Positions 1-8,914 of a stretch of 64,000 bases of DNA are shown here, in pieces. Position 1 is the stretch's first letter. Every line of letters begins with the position of its first letter. The DNA lies in NCBI RefSeq assembly GCF_002220365.1, contig NZ_MTHB01000262.1, positions 62,001 through 126,000 on the forward strand, in the 5' to 3' direction. Made by a program: the position numbers and the translations under genes. The DNA is from Caballeronia sordidicola (GTDB taxonomy: Bacteria; Pseudomonadota; Gammaproteobacteria; Burkholderiales; Burkholderiaceae). The notes below the pieces were generated by a model. That model did no database searches. It worked only from the letters and a program-made list of their open reading frames with translations, and was not told where the DNA came from.

Positions 1-89
1 TCTTCGATGACGGTCATCAGTTGAGTCAACTCCTTGGCCGGCCGACTACTCCCCTGGCCACCGTGGTGGCCGACGCGCTCGCGGCGTGA
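1..89 (+). CDS. C-terminal end of an NmrA/QorB-like NAD(P)-dependent oxidoreductase (partial)
   Basis: Only the last 28 codons lie in the window, read in frame from base 3 to the TGA at 87-89. They contain the peptide LLGRPTTPLATVVADAL. The pattern 'L-x-G-R-P-T-T-P-L-A' is what I associate with the end of NmrA/QorB-type atypical short-chain dehydrogenases, which reduce quinones or sense NAD(P). The start and the Rossmann part are outside the window, so the family call rests on this short motif alone. Transcription runs toward the recombinase gene, but about 390 bases separate the two. Confidence 0.5.
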   Translation, partial: FDDGHQLSQLLGRPTTPLATVVADALAA

Positions 90-480
90 TCGCAAGTTTC
101 TTATAGCTTGTAGCCATGGTGCGTGCGGGTCAGCCGCTGGGATCGACACGCACGATCCGTTCAATGTGACGACGGCGTTGCATTGTCCTCATTGTTCTTC
201 GCCTGCTGAACCTGAAAAACTGTCCTCAGCATCGACGTTCGACGCCGCTTCGTTCATCAGCTGCTTCCACTGCTTTTAGCGTGCACGCGTCGGCGCTTCA
301 GATTTCGATCGTCGCCTGTCTCATCTCGGAAAGCGTCAGCAAACTGCAACCGGCGCGGCGACGCAGCGTCGACACTGGCGTGTGTTCGTATACTTATCAG
401 ATGTAGCGTTTTTTGTTGTCAAACCGCCTCTACGCTGGTAGCCTCCCTCCAAGCTATTGAAACGAAAGCATAAATAACTC
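90..480. other. Intergenic stretch before the recombinase
   Basis: No convincing gene is seen. A short open frame at 34-279 has no homology I recognise and overlaps the oxidoreductase tail in another frame. The last 120 bases are AT-richer and probably hold the promoter of the recombinase gene, but no clear -35/-10 pair or repeat stands out. Confidence 0.4.
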
Positions 481-2427
481 ATGCCGGCTGCTTTACCACC
501 ATCATCCGTTCGCAACCCCGAGAACCGCACCTCAATCAAGCGGCTTACTCGAGAACATTTCGCGCTCTATCGCGGATATCTGGATGGCGTGGCGGTCGAG
601 CAACTGCATGCGACTTACGGCGACGCGACTACCGACATCCGCGCGACCCGACGTCTGATCGGGCTATTACGCGACACCTTGTCTGGCGCCGCACGCCGCA
701 CCCGTGATGTCGAAGCCACCCATCTTCTGCGCCTGAGACCAGGCAGCATTCCCGACGCACGACCGCTGGCAGCCAGCGAGATGCCCTCGCTGGAGACTTA
801 TCGGGAATCCGTCGATCCAGACGGTTTCCATAGTGAAGCTGATCTGCTCGAGCTTTATCAAGCGGAATTTCCGCAGGAAAACAGCCTGGGCGTTGATCGG
901 CGTTCGACCCGGAATGCCCGCCTGCGCCGACGTCAGATCGACGCCCTCGCTCGCATGGAAGCCAGTCTGGTCCAGGCGCCGCAGCCGGACCACCCGGTCG
1001 CGAGCTGGCTCGAACCCGCGATCGCCGGCCGTCTACAGCACACTGGTATCCACACGCTCGCCGATCTGCTCGGATTCATCGAGCAGCGCGGCCACCGCTG
1101 GTATGCGAGCGTCGAGCGTGTCGGGCCAAAGGCAGCGCGCCGGATTGTTGACTGGCTTGCTCTTCACGCCGATTCGCTCCGTCATATGCTGTCCAAACGT
1201 GCGCTCGTTCCGCGCCGACGCTTGGTCCAAGGCGATCCGGCGCTTGTTCGGCCGCGCCAGAGCGGCATTGTGCCGATCGAGTCACTGGCGGTACCCACTG
1301 AAATAGACGGGTCAGCAGGTAATAACCGGGCGCAAAACCACGGTTTGCCGTGTTCGCTGGACACGGATTTACAGGCAATCGATGCGTGGCTTGCCACCCG
1401 GCAACATAGCCCGCACACCGCCCGCGCCTATCGCCGGGAGGCCGAACGCCTGCTTCTGTGGGCAATCAACGAAAAGAAAAAGGCAATGTCGTCGCTGGAT
1501 GGCGCCGACTGCGCGGGGTATATCGGGACGTTTTTGGCCGATCCGCAGCCGGCCGGCCGCTGGGTCGGACGCGCGAAAATCGAGCGAACTCACGTGGATT
1601 GGCGGCCGTTTGTCGGCGCCCTCTCCAATCGCAGCCGGGAAACCGCGCGGGCAATCCTTCACGCAATGGGCCAGTGGCTGGTCGAACAGAACTATTGGGC
1701 GCACAACCCGTTTTCGAATGCTCCGGCGGTAGCGATCGGCGCGCGGATTGACGTTTCAGGGCGTTCTCTCAATCACGCGCAGTGGCAGAGCGTGGTCGGG
1801 GCAGCCGCTCGGGACCGGTATTCTCAAAGGGAATTGCGCGACTATTTGGCACTGAATCTTGCCTACTCGACCGGGTTGCGGCGATCAGAACTGGCGCATG
1901 CAACAACCGGCCGGCTGATCCGGCCCACGCTGGAAAATGGACTTGAAACCGACGTTGGGAGCGCGTCGGCTACCGGCTGGCAACTGGGCATCCCCGGGAA
2001 ACGCCATGCGGCACGGACCATTCCGGTCCCACAGGCCGTAATGGAACTGGTGTTTGAGAGCCTGCGAGCCCGCGGTTTGCCCAGGGATCCCGGCGCTTGT
2101 CCGGCCGACACCCCGCTGCTGGCGCATTTTCGCACCGGCGACTCACTGACACCCGATGGGATGGGGCAGGTATTCCGGCGGCTTTTCGCCTGGACCTCAG
2201 TTCTTTCAACCCCGCAAAATCTGCTTGATTCACGTCGTTGTTTCAATGCGAGCACTCATTGGATCCGGCACACCCACTCGCATCACGCACTCGAAAGCGG
2301 CACGGATTGTAGGGAAGTCCAGATCCGCCTCGGCCATGCGAACCTGTCCACCACGCTTCTTTATGTAAAAACCCGCCGTCACGGTTCGCTCGCAGACGGT
2401 AAAAGCGGCGTTTTGCCGGCGCGCTAA
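481..2427 (+). CDS. Large tyrosine recombinase (phage-integrase family) of the replicon
   Basis: Predicted site-specific DNA recombinase of 648 residues. The C-terminal catalytic domain shows the family residues: Arg about 467 (TGLRRSEL), His593-x-x-Arg596 (HWIRH), His619 in LGHANLSTT, and the nucleophile Tyr628. A core-binding SAM-like domain lies at about 295-430 (SPHTARAYRREAERLL). The N-terminal third resembles the DUF3701 extension of Burkholderia integrases and has a helix-hairpin-helix-like stretch near 205-225. It is much longer than phage integrases. Its place directly before parA-parB-rep suggests a replicon-maintenance job, such as dimer resolution, rather than phage integration; that is inference. 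The ATG at 481 has only a weak ribosome site. Confidence 0.85.
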   Translation: MPAALPPSSVRNPENRTSIKRLTREHFALYRGYLDGVAVEQLHATYGDATTDIRATRRLIGLLRDTLSGAARRTRDVEATHLLRLRPGSIPDARPLAASEMPSLETYRESVDPDGFHSEADLLELYQAEFPQENSLGVDRRSTRNARLRRRQIDALARMEASLVQAPQPDHPVASWLEPAIAGRLQHTGIHTLADLLGFIEQRGHRWYASVERVGPKAARRIVDWLALHADSLRHMLSKRALVPRRRLVQGDPALVRPRQSGIVPIESLAVPTEIDGSAGNNRAQNHGLPCSLDTDLQAIDAWLATRQHSPHTARAYRREAERLLLWAINEKKKAMSSLDGADCAGYIGTFLADPQPAGRWVGRAKIERTHVDWRPFVGALSNRSRETARAILHAMGQWLVEQNYWAHNPFSNAPAVAIGARIDVSGRSLNHAQWQSVVGAAARDRYSQRELRDYLALNLAYSTGLRRSELAHATTGRLIRPTLENGLETDVGSASATGWQLGIPGKRHAARTIPVPQAVMELVFESLRARGLPRDPGACPADTPLLAHFRTGDSLTPDGMGQVFRRLFAWTSVLSTPQNLLDSRRCFNASTHWIRHTHSHHALESGTDCREVQIRLGHANLSTTLLYVKTRRHGSLADGKSGVLPAR

Positions 2428-2614
2428 CAGCAAGAAATTCCTCGCCGACGCTTGAATCTACAGACCTAAAGCGTCGCAGCCTCCCCGATTTGCCTCAAGT
2501 CTTTTCTCACCTTTTTGCTCGAAGCCCAACAACCACGTGCCTTTGCGGCTATCCTGGTCCGGCAAAGTTTACTTGCGTTTACTCCGTATACCTCTTAGTC
2601 TTCGCTTACCGTCG

Positions 2615-2654
2615 GTTCTACCTTTTAAGGGAGAATCCACGTTTTAGGTAGAAC
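2615..2654. promoter_or_regulatory. Inverted repeat upstream of parA, candidate ParA operator
   Basis: GTTCTACCT (2615-2623) and AGGTAGAAC (2646-2654) form a perfect 9-bp inverted repeat separated by 22 bases. It ends about 20 bases before the parA start. ParA proteins with an N-terminal helix-turn-helix commonly repress their own par operon from such sites. Binding here is inferred. Confidence 0.5.
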
Positions 2655-2675
2655 AAGAGCCACCGGGAAGAACGC

Positions 2676-3872
2676 ATGGATATTAACCTTTCGACGCCAC
2701 CCATCGAGGTGACGCCGGACGACCTCGTCAATTTGGCGGCTCGCTCCGCGAAAATGCTCGAGCGAATTCGTACTCAGATGCTTCAGCCTTTCCCGCGGAA
2801 GGTTGCCCCGGTGTTCCCGAGCGGCAAACTGCAGGAACTGTGCGGCATCGACAAAGCCCGCTTCTCCTATCTGATCAAGAAAGGAGAACTGCCTCAAGGC
2901 ACCCAGGAAAAGCCCGGGGCCGCGCGGCAGTTTACGCTCGCCGAAACGATCGAATGGGTCAAGGCGGAACGCAAGCCAAGACAACGTCCGGCAGGCAAGG
3001 ACGGGAAAGTCATCGCGATCGGCAACTTCAAGGGCGGCGTGACCAAGACCACGACGTCCATGGTGCTGGCGCAAGGCTTGTCCTTGCGACACGGGCGCCG
3101 GGTCCTCCATATAGATATGGACCCGCAGGGCAGTGCGACCACGCTGTACGGGATCAACCCGCACGCAGAAATCAATGGCGACCAGACTATTTTGCCCTTG
3201 ATCGAAGCTTACGTCAGCGGCGAAACCTTCGACATGAAGCACTTGCCGATGCAGACGTATTGGGAAAACCTTGACCTGATCCCGTCATCCACGGATTTGT
3301 TCAACGCCGAATTCATGCTCCCGGCGCGCGTTCACGCGTCGCCGAGTGCAAAGTTCTGGAACGTGCTGAACGACGGACTCAAGGAACTCAAGCACGAGTA
3401 CGACTACATCATCATCGATACCGCGCCCACGTTGAGTTATCTGACCATCAACGCGCTTTTCGCGGCAGATGGGGTCATCGTGCCGGTAATGCCGGACACA
3501 CTCTCGTTCGCATCAATGGTCCAGTTCTGGTCTCTCTTTTCCGACATGGTCTCCGGCATGAAGCAGTTCGGGGAGTCAGCCGATGAAGCCAAGGTGTTCG
3601 ATTTCATCGACATCCTGGTGACGCGCATGCCGAATAAGGCGAATGCGTCCATTGTTCGCGACTGGGTCATTACGACCTATGGCGAGCGTGTCTTGCCGGT
3701 CGAAATCCCGGAAACCGATCTTGCACGAACGACCACCAACGATTTTTCGACGGTGTACGACTTCCCGAACTACGACGGCAATGCCGCGACGCTTCGGCGA
3801 ATCCGCGTGCCCTATGACCAGGTTGTGGATCTGATCGACAGTAAGGTCTGTTACCTCTGGGACAAGGAGTAA
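2676..3872 (+). CDS. parA: ParA partition ATPase
   Basis: ATPase that drives segregation of the replicon with ParB. The 398-residue protein is a long ParA: the N-terminal part (about 1-100) carries a helix-turn-helix-like stretch (KLQELCGIDKARFSYLIKKG), and then comes the deviant Walker A box KGGVTKTT at 119-126. The A' box HIDMDPQG is near 147-154, and the Walker B-like YIIIDTAPT is around Asp248. The N-terminal DNA-binding region fits self-repression through the inverted repeat just upstream. A ribosome site GGGAAG at 2665-2670 lies five bases before the ATG. The stop codon is two bases from the parB start, so the two genes form one operon. Confidence 0.95.
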   Translation: MDINLSTPPIEVTPDDLVNLAARSAKMLERIRTQMLQPFPRKVAPVFPSGKLQELCGIDKARFSYLIKKGELPQGTQEKPGAARQFTLAETIEWVKAERKPRQRPAGKDGKVIAIGNFKGGVTKTTTSMVLAQGLSLRHGRRVLHIDMDPQGSATTLYGINPHAEINGDQTILPLIEAYVSGETFDMKHLPMQTYWENLDLIPSSTDLFNAEFMLPARVHASPSAKFWNVLNDGLKELKHEYDYIIIDTAPTLSYLTINALFAADGVIVPVMPDTLSFASMVQFWSLFSDMVSGMKQFGESADEAKVFDFIDILVTRMPNKANASIVRDWVITTYGERVLPVEIPETDLARTTTNDFSTVYDFPNYDGNAATLRRIRVPYDQVVDLIDSKVCYLWDKE

Positions 3873-3874
3873 GC

Positions 3875-4837
3875 ATGTCTACAGCAGCGAAACAAAAGGC
3901 GAAGGCAGCAGGTATTCGATTGGACGACGATAGTCTCGATACGCCTTCGGAACCGGTCGCGCCTCGCACCGCGCCCGGGCAGTTGATTGGTCTTCAAGGG
4001 CGGGTTCACAGCCAGCAGGCTGAAATTGACAAGCTGAAACGTGCGCTGGAACAACGTGCACCCGGCAAACTCCCCCTAGACAAGCTTCACGAGATTCCGG
4101 GCCGCCGCAGACGTCTTACGTCCTCAGAGTACGCAGAACTTAAAGCAAACCTGTCGGCTTACCCTCTCGCCCAGCCTATTACGGTGCGTGAGCGCCACGA
4201 CGGCGAGTACGACATCGTGGCCGGCCATAACCGGGCTTCGGTGTATCGCGAACTGGGGCGCACCGAGATTGACGGCATCGTGCTGGACATCGATGCGTCG
4301 ATGGTCGAGTACGCCGCTTTCTTCTCGAACCTCTTATCACCTACTCTTTCGGACTTTGAGAAATTCTGGGGCTTCAAATCGCTTCAGGACTCAACGGGAA
4401 TTACGAAAGAGGATTTGGCGAAGGCTGCGGGCATTAGCGATTCGCACGTCGGGCGGATCATGAAATTCGATCTTCTGCCTGACGAATGCAAAGAATTGCT
4501 GGCAACTCGACCCGAACGACTGGGAAGTAATGCAGCAGAGCAAATGGCTAAAGCGGTAGCGGAGGGACGGGCGGACAAGGTGAAAGCAGCGATCGAGCGG
4601 CTGATGGCTGATGACACGTACACCCAGGCGCAAGCAGTCGCGGCGACGAAGCCCGACCGGGCGCCCCGTGAAAAGCACGAACCCCTGGTTGTAAAACGTG
4701 GCGCCAAGAAGATTTGCCAGATTTCGGCTCGAAATGGGGTAGTTGGCGTTTCATTCTCTGGCAAGGCTGCTGATGAAGCGGAGCAATGGGCAGAACGAAT
4801 TCACGCGTTCATTGAGTCGGAACTCGAAAAGCAGTGA
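3875..4837 (+). CDS. parB: ParB centromere-binding partition protein
   Basis: 320-residue ParB/RepB/Spo0J protein that binds parS sites and, by family knowledge, acts as a CTP-dependent clamp. The N-terminal ParB domain contains the nucleotide-binding G-H-N-R motif at 117-120 (AGHNRASVYRELG). A helix-turn-helix lies at about 175-198 (GITKEDLAKAAGISDSHVGRI). The C-terminal part should dimerise. Residues 48-65 look coiled-coil-like (QAEIDKLKRALEQ). AAGGAG at 3864-3869 is the ribosome site, inside the end of parA. Two palindromes right after the stop codon are likely its binding sites. Confidence 0.95.
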   Translation: MSTAAKQKAKAAGIRLDDDSLDTPSEPVAPRTAPGQLIGLQGRVHSQQAEIDKLKRALEQRAPGKLPLDKLHEIPGRRRRLTSSEYAELKANLSAYPLAQPITVRERHDGEYDIVAGHNRASVYRELGRTEIDGIVLDIDASMVEYAAFFSNLLSPTLSDFEKFWGFKSLQDSTGITKEDLAKAAGISDSHVGRIMKFDLLPDECKELLATRPERLGSNAAEQMAKAVAEGRADKVKAAIERLMADDTYTQAQAVAATKPDRAPREKHEPLVVKRGAKKICQISARNGVVGVSFSGKAADEAEQWAERIHAFIESELEKQ

Positions 4838-4850
4838 TCCCTAGTAGGGA
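4838..4850. repeat. Candidate parS palindrome 1 (TCCCTA-G-TAGGGA)
   Basis: A perfect 6+1+6 palindrome begins at the base after the parB stop codon. The same core recurs at 4920-4934, and I did not see another copy in the window. Position and symmetry fit a ParB-bound centromere site. No binding data are available. Confidence 0.55.
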
Positions 4851-4919
4851 ACTGCTTTAAATCAACGACTTAGCGCGCACCACGTCAGCACCCTGAAGTG
4901 GTGAAATGCGACTCAGGAC

Positions 4920-4934
4920 TTCCCTAATAGGGAA
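4920..4934. repeat. Candidate parS palindrome 2 (TTCCCTA-A-TAGGGAA)
   Basis: A perfect 7+1+7 palindrome shares its core with the site at 4838-4850. The centres are 83 bases apart, about eight DNA turns. A weaker inverted repeat CACCAC/GTGGTG (4878-4903) lies between them. Confidence 0.6.
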
Positions 4935-5002
4935 TCGTTAAAAATCATGGACTTAACCAAACGGCCGAGAATGATCATGAACTGATTTCAATGCAGGAAA
5001 AA

Positions 5003-5034
5003 CAAAAGCCTTCGGCGGGAACCGAAGGCTTTTG
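5003..5034. terminator. Perfect 13-bp hairpin between parB and rep
   Basis: CAAAAGCCTTCGG (5003-5015) pairs perfectly with CCGAAGGCTTTTG (5022-5034) around a six-base loop. The A-rich and T-rich stem ends suit an intrinsic terminator for transcripts from either side. It separates the par operon from the rep leader, so a role in rep control is also possible. Confidence 0.6.
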
Positions 5035-5175
5035 AGTAACCGGGCTTCGCTGTCGCTTGCCCACCGCTGCATTTCTCCGACGGGAATCGGATAAAGGCCC
5101 AACACCTCGAAGTGTAGCGGATAGCGATCGGCAGTCAAGCGTTTCTCTTCCATTTTGAAGAAATGGACGTGTGAC

Positions 5176-6498
5176 ATGCTTATCGCGCAACTTTCCGTTG
5201 CTGGCGAGGGGGACCTGTACCCTCTTCCACCCCCTGACGACTCTGTCAATATCGATCAAACCGCGCTGGATGAATTTCTAGCCGGTCAATCAAACCTCCC
5301 TTGGGTCGTATTCCGGGCAGCGCATCGTGCTGCGAACTTCCCGGCACTCCCTGCTCGCGCTCGCGCGGTGTTGGCGGCACTTGCACGTACCGTTGACGCC
5401 AATCGCCCGTACGCCGCCATTTTCGCTCGTCGCGAACTTCTGACCGGTCGCGCCATGCAATCGATGCGTACGTTCTATCGGAGTCTGGACGACCTCGAAG
5501 CAGCAGGTCTGATTGAACGCGTGCCGCAGAAGCGCTTCGGAACAGCAGGCTTATTTGGTCGCGCGTATCTGCATCTCACAGAGAAATCCGCCATCGTCCT
5601 CGGGTACATGTCACCGTTGTCCGAAACTCAGTCGTCTGACACGCAATCTCCCGCGCGCCAGCTGTCTGCCACTCCGTTCGATGAGTCAGCTTCGCTGGAC
5701 GCTGAAACCCCCAGCGCACTTGGCCATTCATTTAGCCCGCCGTGTGTCACGGTGGCAGACGGAGCTATATATAAGGATCTATTCCCTAAGAATCAAAAGA
5801 GACAACCAGGAGAGCTCCCAGCGGATCTCCAGCGCTTGCTGAGTTTGGGTTTTCGTCAATTTTTGATTTTTAAACTCATGCGAGAAGCGAAGGCACAAGC
5901 GAAGCTGCTGTCCGACGTAGTCGAAGCAACCTGGGAGCATCTGCGAAATGCGAAGCGCCCGATCAGCTACCTCCGCGCCCTGCTTCGTTCCCCGGTTGAT
6001 TTTGGACATCAAATCCGGGCCAAGCGGCTCGCTGCAGAACGACTTGCCGAAGAGAAAGCTCAAGCTGCGAATATCGATGCCACAGTGCTTCAGTGCGCTG
6101 GACATGTGTTTATCGATATTGCCAATACCCGCCTCATCACGATCTCCAGCACAGCTGATTCGATCTCCGTCCACGACTACCGGGAAGCAAGGCCGCGTGT
6201 ATCGACCGGCCAATGGACAGTCGCCTTCGTCGCAGCGCTGAATGCAAGGGAAGTCGTCCGAGCAACGTCCGATCAAGTCACGGCATTCCGATTAAAGTGC
6301 GAGAACAATCACGCGGTCCAGCCGAAGGGTACCGAGACGACCGTACAAGCAATACCGCGAACACGGACATCAACGATCAACAACCGCCTCAACGAGATGA
6401 AGAAGATGCTCCGGGCTACGTGTGCCGGCGTTTCCTTGGATACACGTGAAGCGCGGCTTGCAGAGAGTTCAGGGCAAGGTTCGAAGGTCAATGCTTGA
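5176..6498 (+). CDS. Replication initiator-like protein (Rep) of the secondary replicon
   Basis: Probable initiator protein of 440 residues, taking the ATG at 5176; a TTG at 5155 would add seven residues. The N-terminal third reads as a winged-helix fold (LPARARAVLAALARTVDA, then RTFYRSLDDLEAAGLIERV), as in plasmid Rep proteins that choose a strategy by DNA recognition. The C-terminal half has a helix near 280-300 rich in Ala, Glu and Arg (RLAAERLAEEKAQAA). No catalytic motif is seen. The call rests mainly on its place after parA-parB and on the wHTH-like pattern. Base composition is AT-richer than the flanking catabolic genes. I found no clear iterons nearby. Confidence 0.6.
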   Translation: MLIAQLSVAGEGDLYPLPPPDDSVNIDQTALDEFLAGQSNLPWVVFRAAHRAANFPALPARARAVLAALARTVDANRPYAAIFARRELLTGRAMQSMRTFYRSLDDLEAAGLIERVPQKRFGTAGLFGRAYLHLTEKSAIVLGYMSPLSETQSSDTQSPARQLSATPFDESASLDAETPSALGHSFSPPCVTVADGAIYKDLFPKNQKRQPGELPADLQRLLSLGFRQFLIFKLMREAKAQAKLLSDVVEATWEHLRNAKRPISYLRALLRSPVDFGHQIRAKRLAAERLAEEKAQAANIDATVLQCAGHVFIDIANTRLITISSTADSISVHDYREARPRVSTGQWTVAFVAALNAREVVRATSDQVTAFRLKCENNHAVQPKGTETTVQAIPRTRTSTINNRLNEMKKMLRATCAGVSLDTREARLAESSGQGSKVNA

Positions 6499-6731
6499 TG
6501 AAGCGCTTCGGTCCATTTTTGCGAAGTTCTGAAAATTTGATGCTTTCCGCTCGCGCTGCACGGATTGGACCTGCTCAATCTGGCATGACCTGCGTGTATC
6601 GACACACGAGCGGCATCAAGTCTCCGTATGAACTCGATAGCTGTATTCCCGCTCGTCGGATAGGGGCTTACGCGCGTCGCCTCATTTTGTGGGCAAACAT
6701 CACGCTCACTCGCGCCGCAGGAAACTGCGAA

Positions 6732-6965
6732 ATGCAGCAACGCCTAGAAATCCATTCGAACAAAATAAGGATCCTTACACATTACCGAGGCTTCGAGATC
6801 TATAGCCGTTTCAACGGATTTCGCTTAGTCGCAACTAACGGTCTATCGGCTACCCATCTGCCCTCCGCTCAGCCTACGGCCTACCAGTCGGCCGAAGTCA
6901 CAGAATCCGCTTCCAAAGAGCCAACGTGGATAGATTCGGTCATTCTTAGATCGCCGCCGGGGTAG
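6732..6965 (+). CDS. Small hypothetical protein after rep
   Basis: Reading from the ATG at 6732 gives 77 residues, preceded by AGGA at 6719-6722. The middle part (HYRGFEIYSRFNGFRLVATNG) has the alternating pattern of a small beta-rich domain, which argues for a real gene. The open frame extends upstream to 6495, but that part looks non-coding. I do not recognise the family. From 6966 to 7272 no further gene is seen. Confidence 0.35.
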   Translation: MQQRLEIHSNKIRILTHYRGFEIYSRFNGFRLVATNGLSATHLPSAQPTAYQSAEVTESASKEPTWIDSVILRSPPG

Positions 6966-7233
6966 CGCGCCGCATGGTTTGTCGCCAACCTTTCCATACG
7001 AAGGTGTGAACTTGCCTTCTTATCCTTCCAGACGCTCACGTTGCGCGATCAAAAAGGTAGGCCAAAAAAAGTCGACGACTAAAGGTTCTAAGGGGCTGGC
7101 CAACATCTGACACCGTATTCCAATTCGTACGACAATCATTCAATCGGATGCCAGAGCGGTAAGCTCGGACACCCACTCCAGAGCGGCGTAAAGCTGGCCT
7201 CATGATCATTCTTTTTGAGATGCCGTATCAAGT

Positions 7234-7249
7234 ATCATCCCAGGATGAT
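7234..7249. promoter_or_regulatory. Palindrome before the GntR gene, candidate autoregulatory operator
   Basis: ATCATCC-CA-GGATGAT is a perfect 7+2+7 inverted repeat that ends 23 bases before the regulator's ATG. The position suits autorepression. The sequence is not the usual FadR-type TNGTNNNACNA pattern. Confidence 0.45.
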
Positions 7250-7272
7250 CTTTGTCAGACGGGAATACAATA

Positions 7273-7953
7273 ATGACATCCGAAATGGGTTTGGTGCGGC
7301 CGGAAACGCTGCGGCATCAGGTGGAGAATGTGCTTCGACAGGCCATTATGTCAGGGCGCTTCGCGCCGGGCGCGCGGCTCATCGAGCGTGAATTGTGTGA
7401 AACCCTGGGAGTCAGCCGGACGTCGGTTCGGGAGGCGTTGCGTCGGCTGGAAGCGGAAAAGCTGGTACGCAGCGTGCCACACAAGGGGCCAGTGGTCGCG
7501 ATCATGTCGAAGCATGAGGCGACTGAGCTATATGCAATTCGAGGATTGCTCGAAGGTTTCGCCGCTGGAGAATTCGCTCGAATTGCGGACGACGAGGCTA
7601 TCGCGCAGTTCGGCGAAAAAGCGAAGCTGCTGCGTGCGCAAGCATTGGCTAACGATCAAGCGGGCGTGCTCAGAGCGAAGACCGAGCTCTACGATGTACT
7701 GCTCGATAACTGCGGCAATGCGCTGGTGAAAGAGATACTGACGAGCCTGTATTCGCGGGTCAACCTGTTGCGCGCGACTTCACTGATGCATCCGGATCGC
7801 CTTCCAGCCAGCCTTCGTGAAATCGACAAATTGTTCAAAGCATTGAAGGCGCGCGACGCGGAAGGTGCCGGCGCGGCCGCACGGCTGCATGTGTCAAACG
7901 CGGAGAAAGCGGCAATGCGGATGCTCGACGAAACGGCGGAAGAGCAGGAATAG
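7273..7953 (+). CDS. GntR family transcriptional regulator, FCD (FadR) type
   Basis: 226-residue DNA-binding regulator. A winged helix-turn-helix lies at about 10-70 (ERELCETLGVSRTSVREALRRLE), followed by an all-helical FCD ligand domain (ELYAIRGLLEGFAAGEFARI onward). The ATG at 7273 is preferred over an upstream TTG at 7252 because GGGA lies eight bases before it. No co-directional enzyme gene follows. The next gene is convergent and separated by a terminator, so its target is not apparent from context. FCD regulators usually sense small organic acids. The palindrome at 7234-7249 may be its own operator. Confidence 0.85.
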   Translation: MTSEMGLVRPETLRHQVENVLRQAIMSGRFAPGARLIERELCETLGVSRTSVREALRRLEAEKLVRSVPHKGPVVAIMSKHEATELYAIRGLLEGFAAGEFARIADDEAIAQFGEKAKLLRAQALANDQAGVLRAKTELYDVLLDNCGNALVKEILTSLYSRVNLLRATSLMHPDRLPASLREIDKLFKALKARDAEGAGAAARLHVSNAEKAAMRMLDETAEEQE

Positions 7954-8048
7954 GGTGCGTAGGTTAAAAGGGAAAGGGCGCGCATATTAACGCGCGAGCT
8001 TCGAGCAACAGAAGCTTCAATCAACAAACAATACGAGCTGAACCATAA

Positions 8049-8087
8049 AAAGAGGCCGTTCCAATTCACGTTGGAAACGGCCTCTTT
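8049..8087. terminator. Bidirectional terminator hairpin
   Basis: AAAGAGGCCGTT (8049-8060) pairs with AACGGCCTCTTT (8076-8087). The stem extends inward by CCAA/TTGG with one bulged A around a TTCACG loop. A/T tracts flank both sides. It sits between the convergent GntR gene and the DUF4148 gene and can serve both. Confidence 0.75.
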
Positions 8088-8202
8088 CGTAATGCACTTG
8101 CCTCCCACAAACGGCCCGCGCAAGGCAGAGCGACCCAACATCACTGGCCGCCGCCTTTTCCACCCATGGGCATTCAGACAAACTCAATTCTAGCCAGGCG
8201 AC

Positions 8203-8523
8203 TCAATGACCGAAATAGACGGAATGCGTCCCGTTCGGCTGGGTCATCTGCGAGCCCATGCCTGAAGCGGAAGTACCGTTCATAGAAGGGCCATATGACG
8301 TAGCGGCCATGCCGCGTTCTGAACCCACGCGCTGCTCGGCGGCTTGGGCCTGGTCTGGATAAGTGGTGCGATCCGCCGCCGGGTTATAGCCCGACTGCTC
8401 CATTTGTTGCAGGTCGGTCTTTACCGCGGAGCGCGGCACCTGCGTGTTGTCCTGAGCAAACGCGAATGTGGGCGCGGCGAGCGCTGAAGCGATAACAACT
8501 GCAGGAATCAGAGCCTTGAGCAT
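8203..8523 (-). CDS. DUF4148-type small exported protein
   Basis: 106 residues from the ATG at 8523, which has GGAGAT upstream. It has a clear Sec signal peptide (MLKALIPAVVIASALA, cleavage after about AFA-Q). The mature part is short and polar, with the pattern TDLQQMEQSGYNP and YPDQAQAAEQRV, typical of DUF4148 proteins, which are numerous in Burkholderiaceae and have no known function. A Gly/Ser/Met-rich tail ends in His. A second member of the family lies at 39124-39387. Confidence 0.8.
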   Translation of the reverse strand: MLKALIPAVVIASALAAPTFAFAQDNTQVPRSAVKTDLQQMEQSGYNPAADRTTYPDQAQAAEQRVGSERGMAATSYGPSMNGTSASGMGSQMTQPNGTHSVYFGH

Positions 8524-8914
8524 GATTGATCTCCAATGAAGTTTGCTAAGGAGATACACGCAAACTGCAGGCCAGATCAGCGGGCGCTTAATTTTTTTGG
8601 TTAATTTCGCCCGCCAGTAACAACAATTCGAGCGCTCGCGCCCTTTCCGACGTCACTTAGTTGCGAACCAGGCAATAAAAGTCATGATGAGGATTACCGA
8701 CAATGGTCAGCATTACATCGGATTGGAAAGGAAAATGCTGCAGATCAGCTTCGATAATTCAGGCAACGGATCCGCGCCTGCACGAGCCCCGGACGTCACA
8801 AACCACTGAGCCTCCCACGATATCTCCCTACCGGACTTCCTTATTTGAATAACTTGTTTATGAAAAATGTCGTAAACGCCTACGATAGTTTTTTGAACGT
8901 CTCAACTACATGTC

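Noticed and set aside
34..279. Open frame of 81 codons before the recombinase gene
   Set aside because: It overlaps the real end of an oxidoreductase in another frame, has no recognisable domain and has a Cys/Pro/His-rich composition typical of chance frames.
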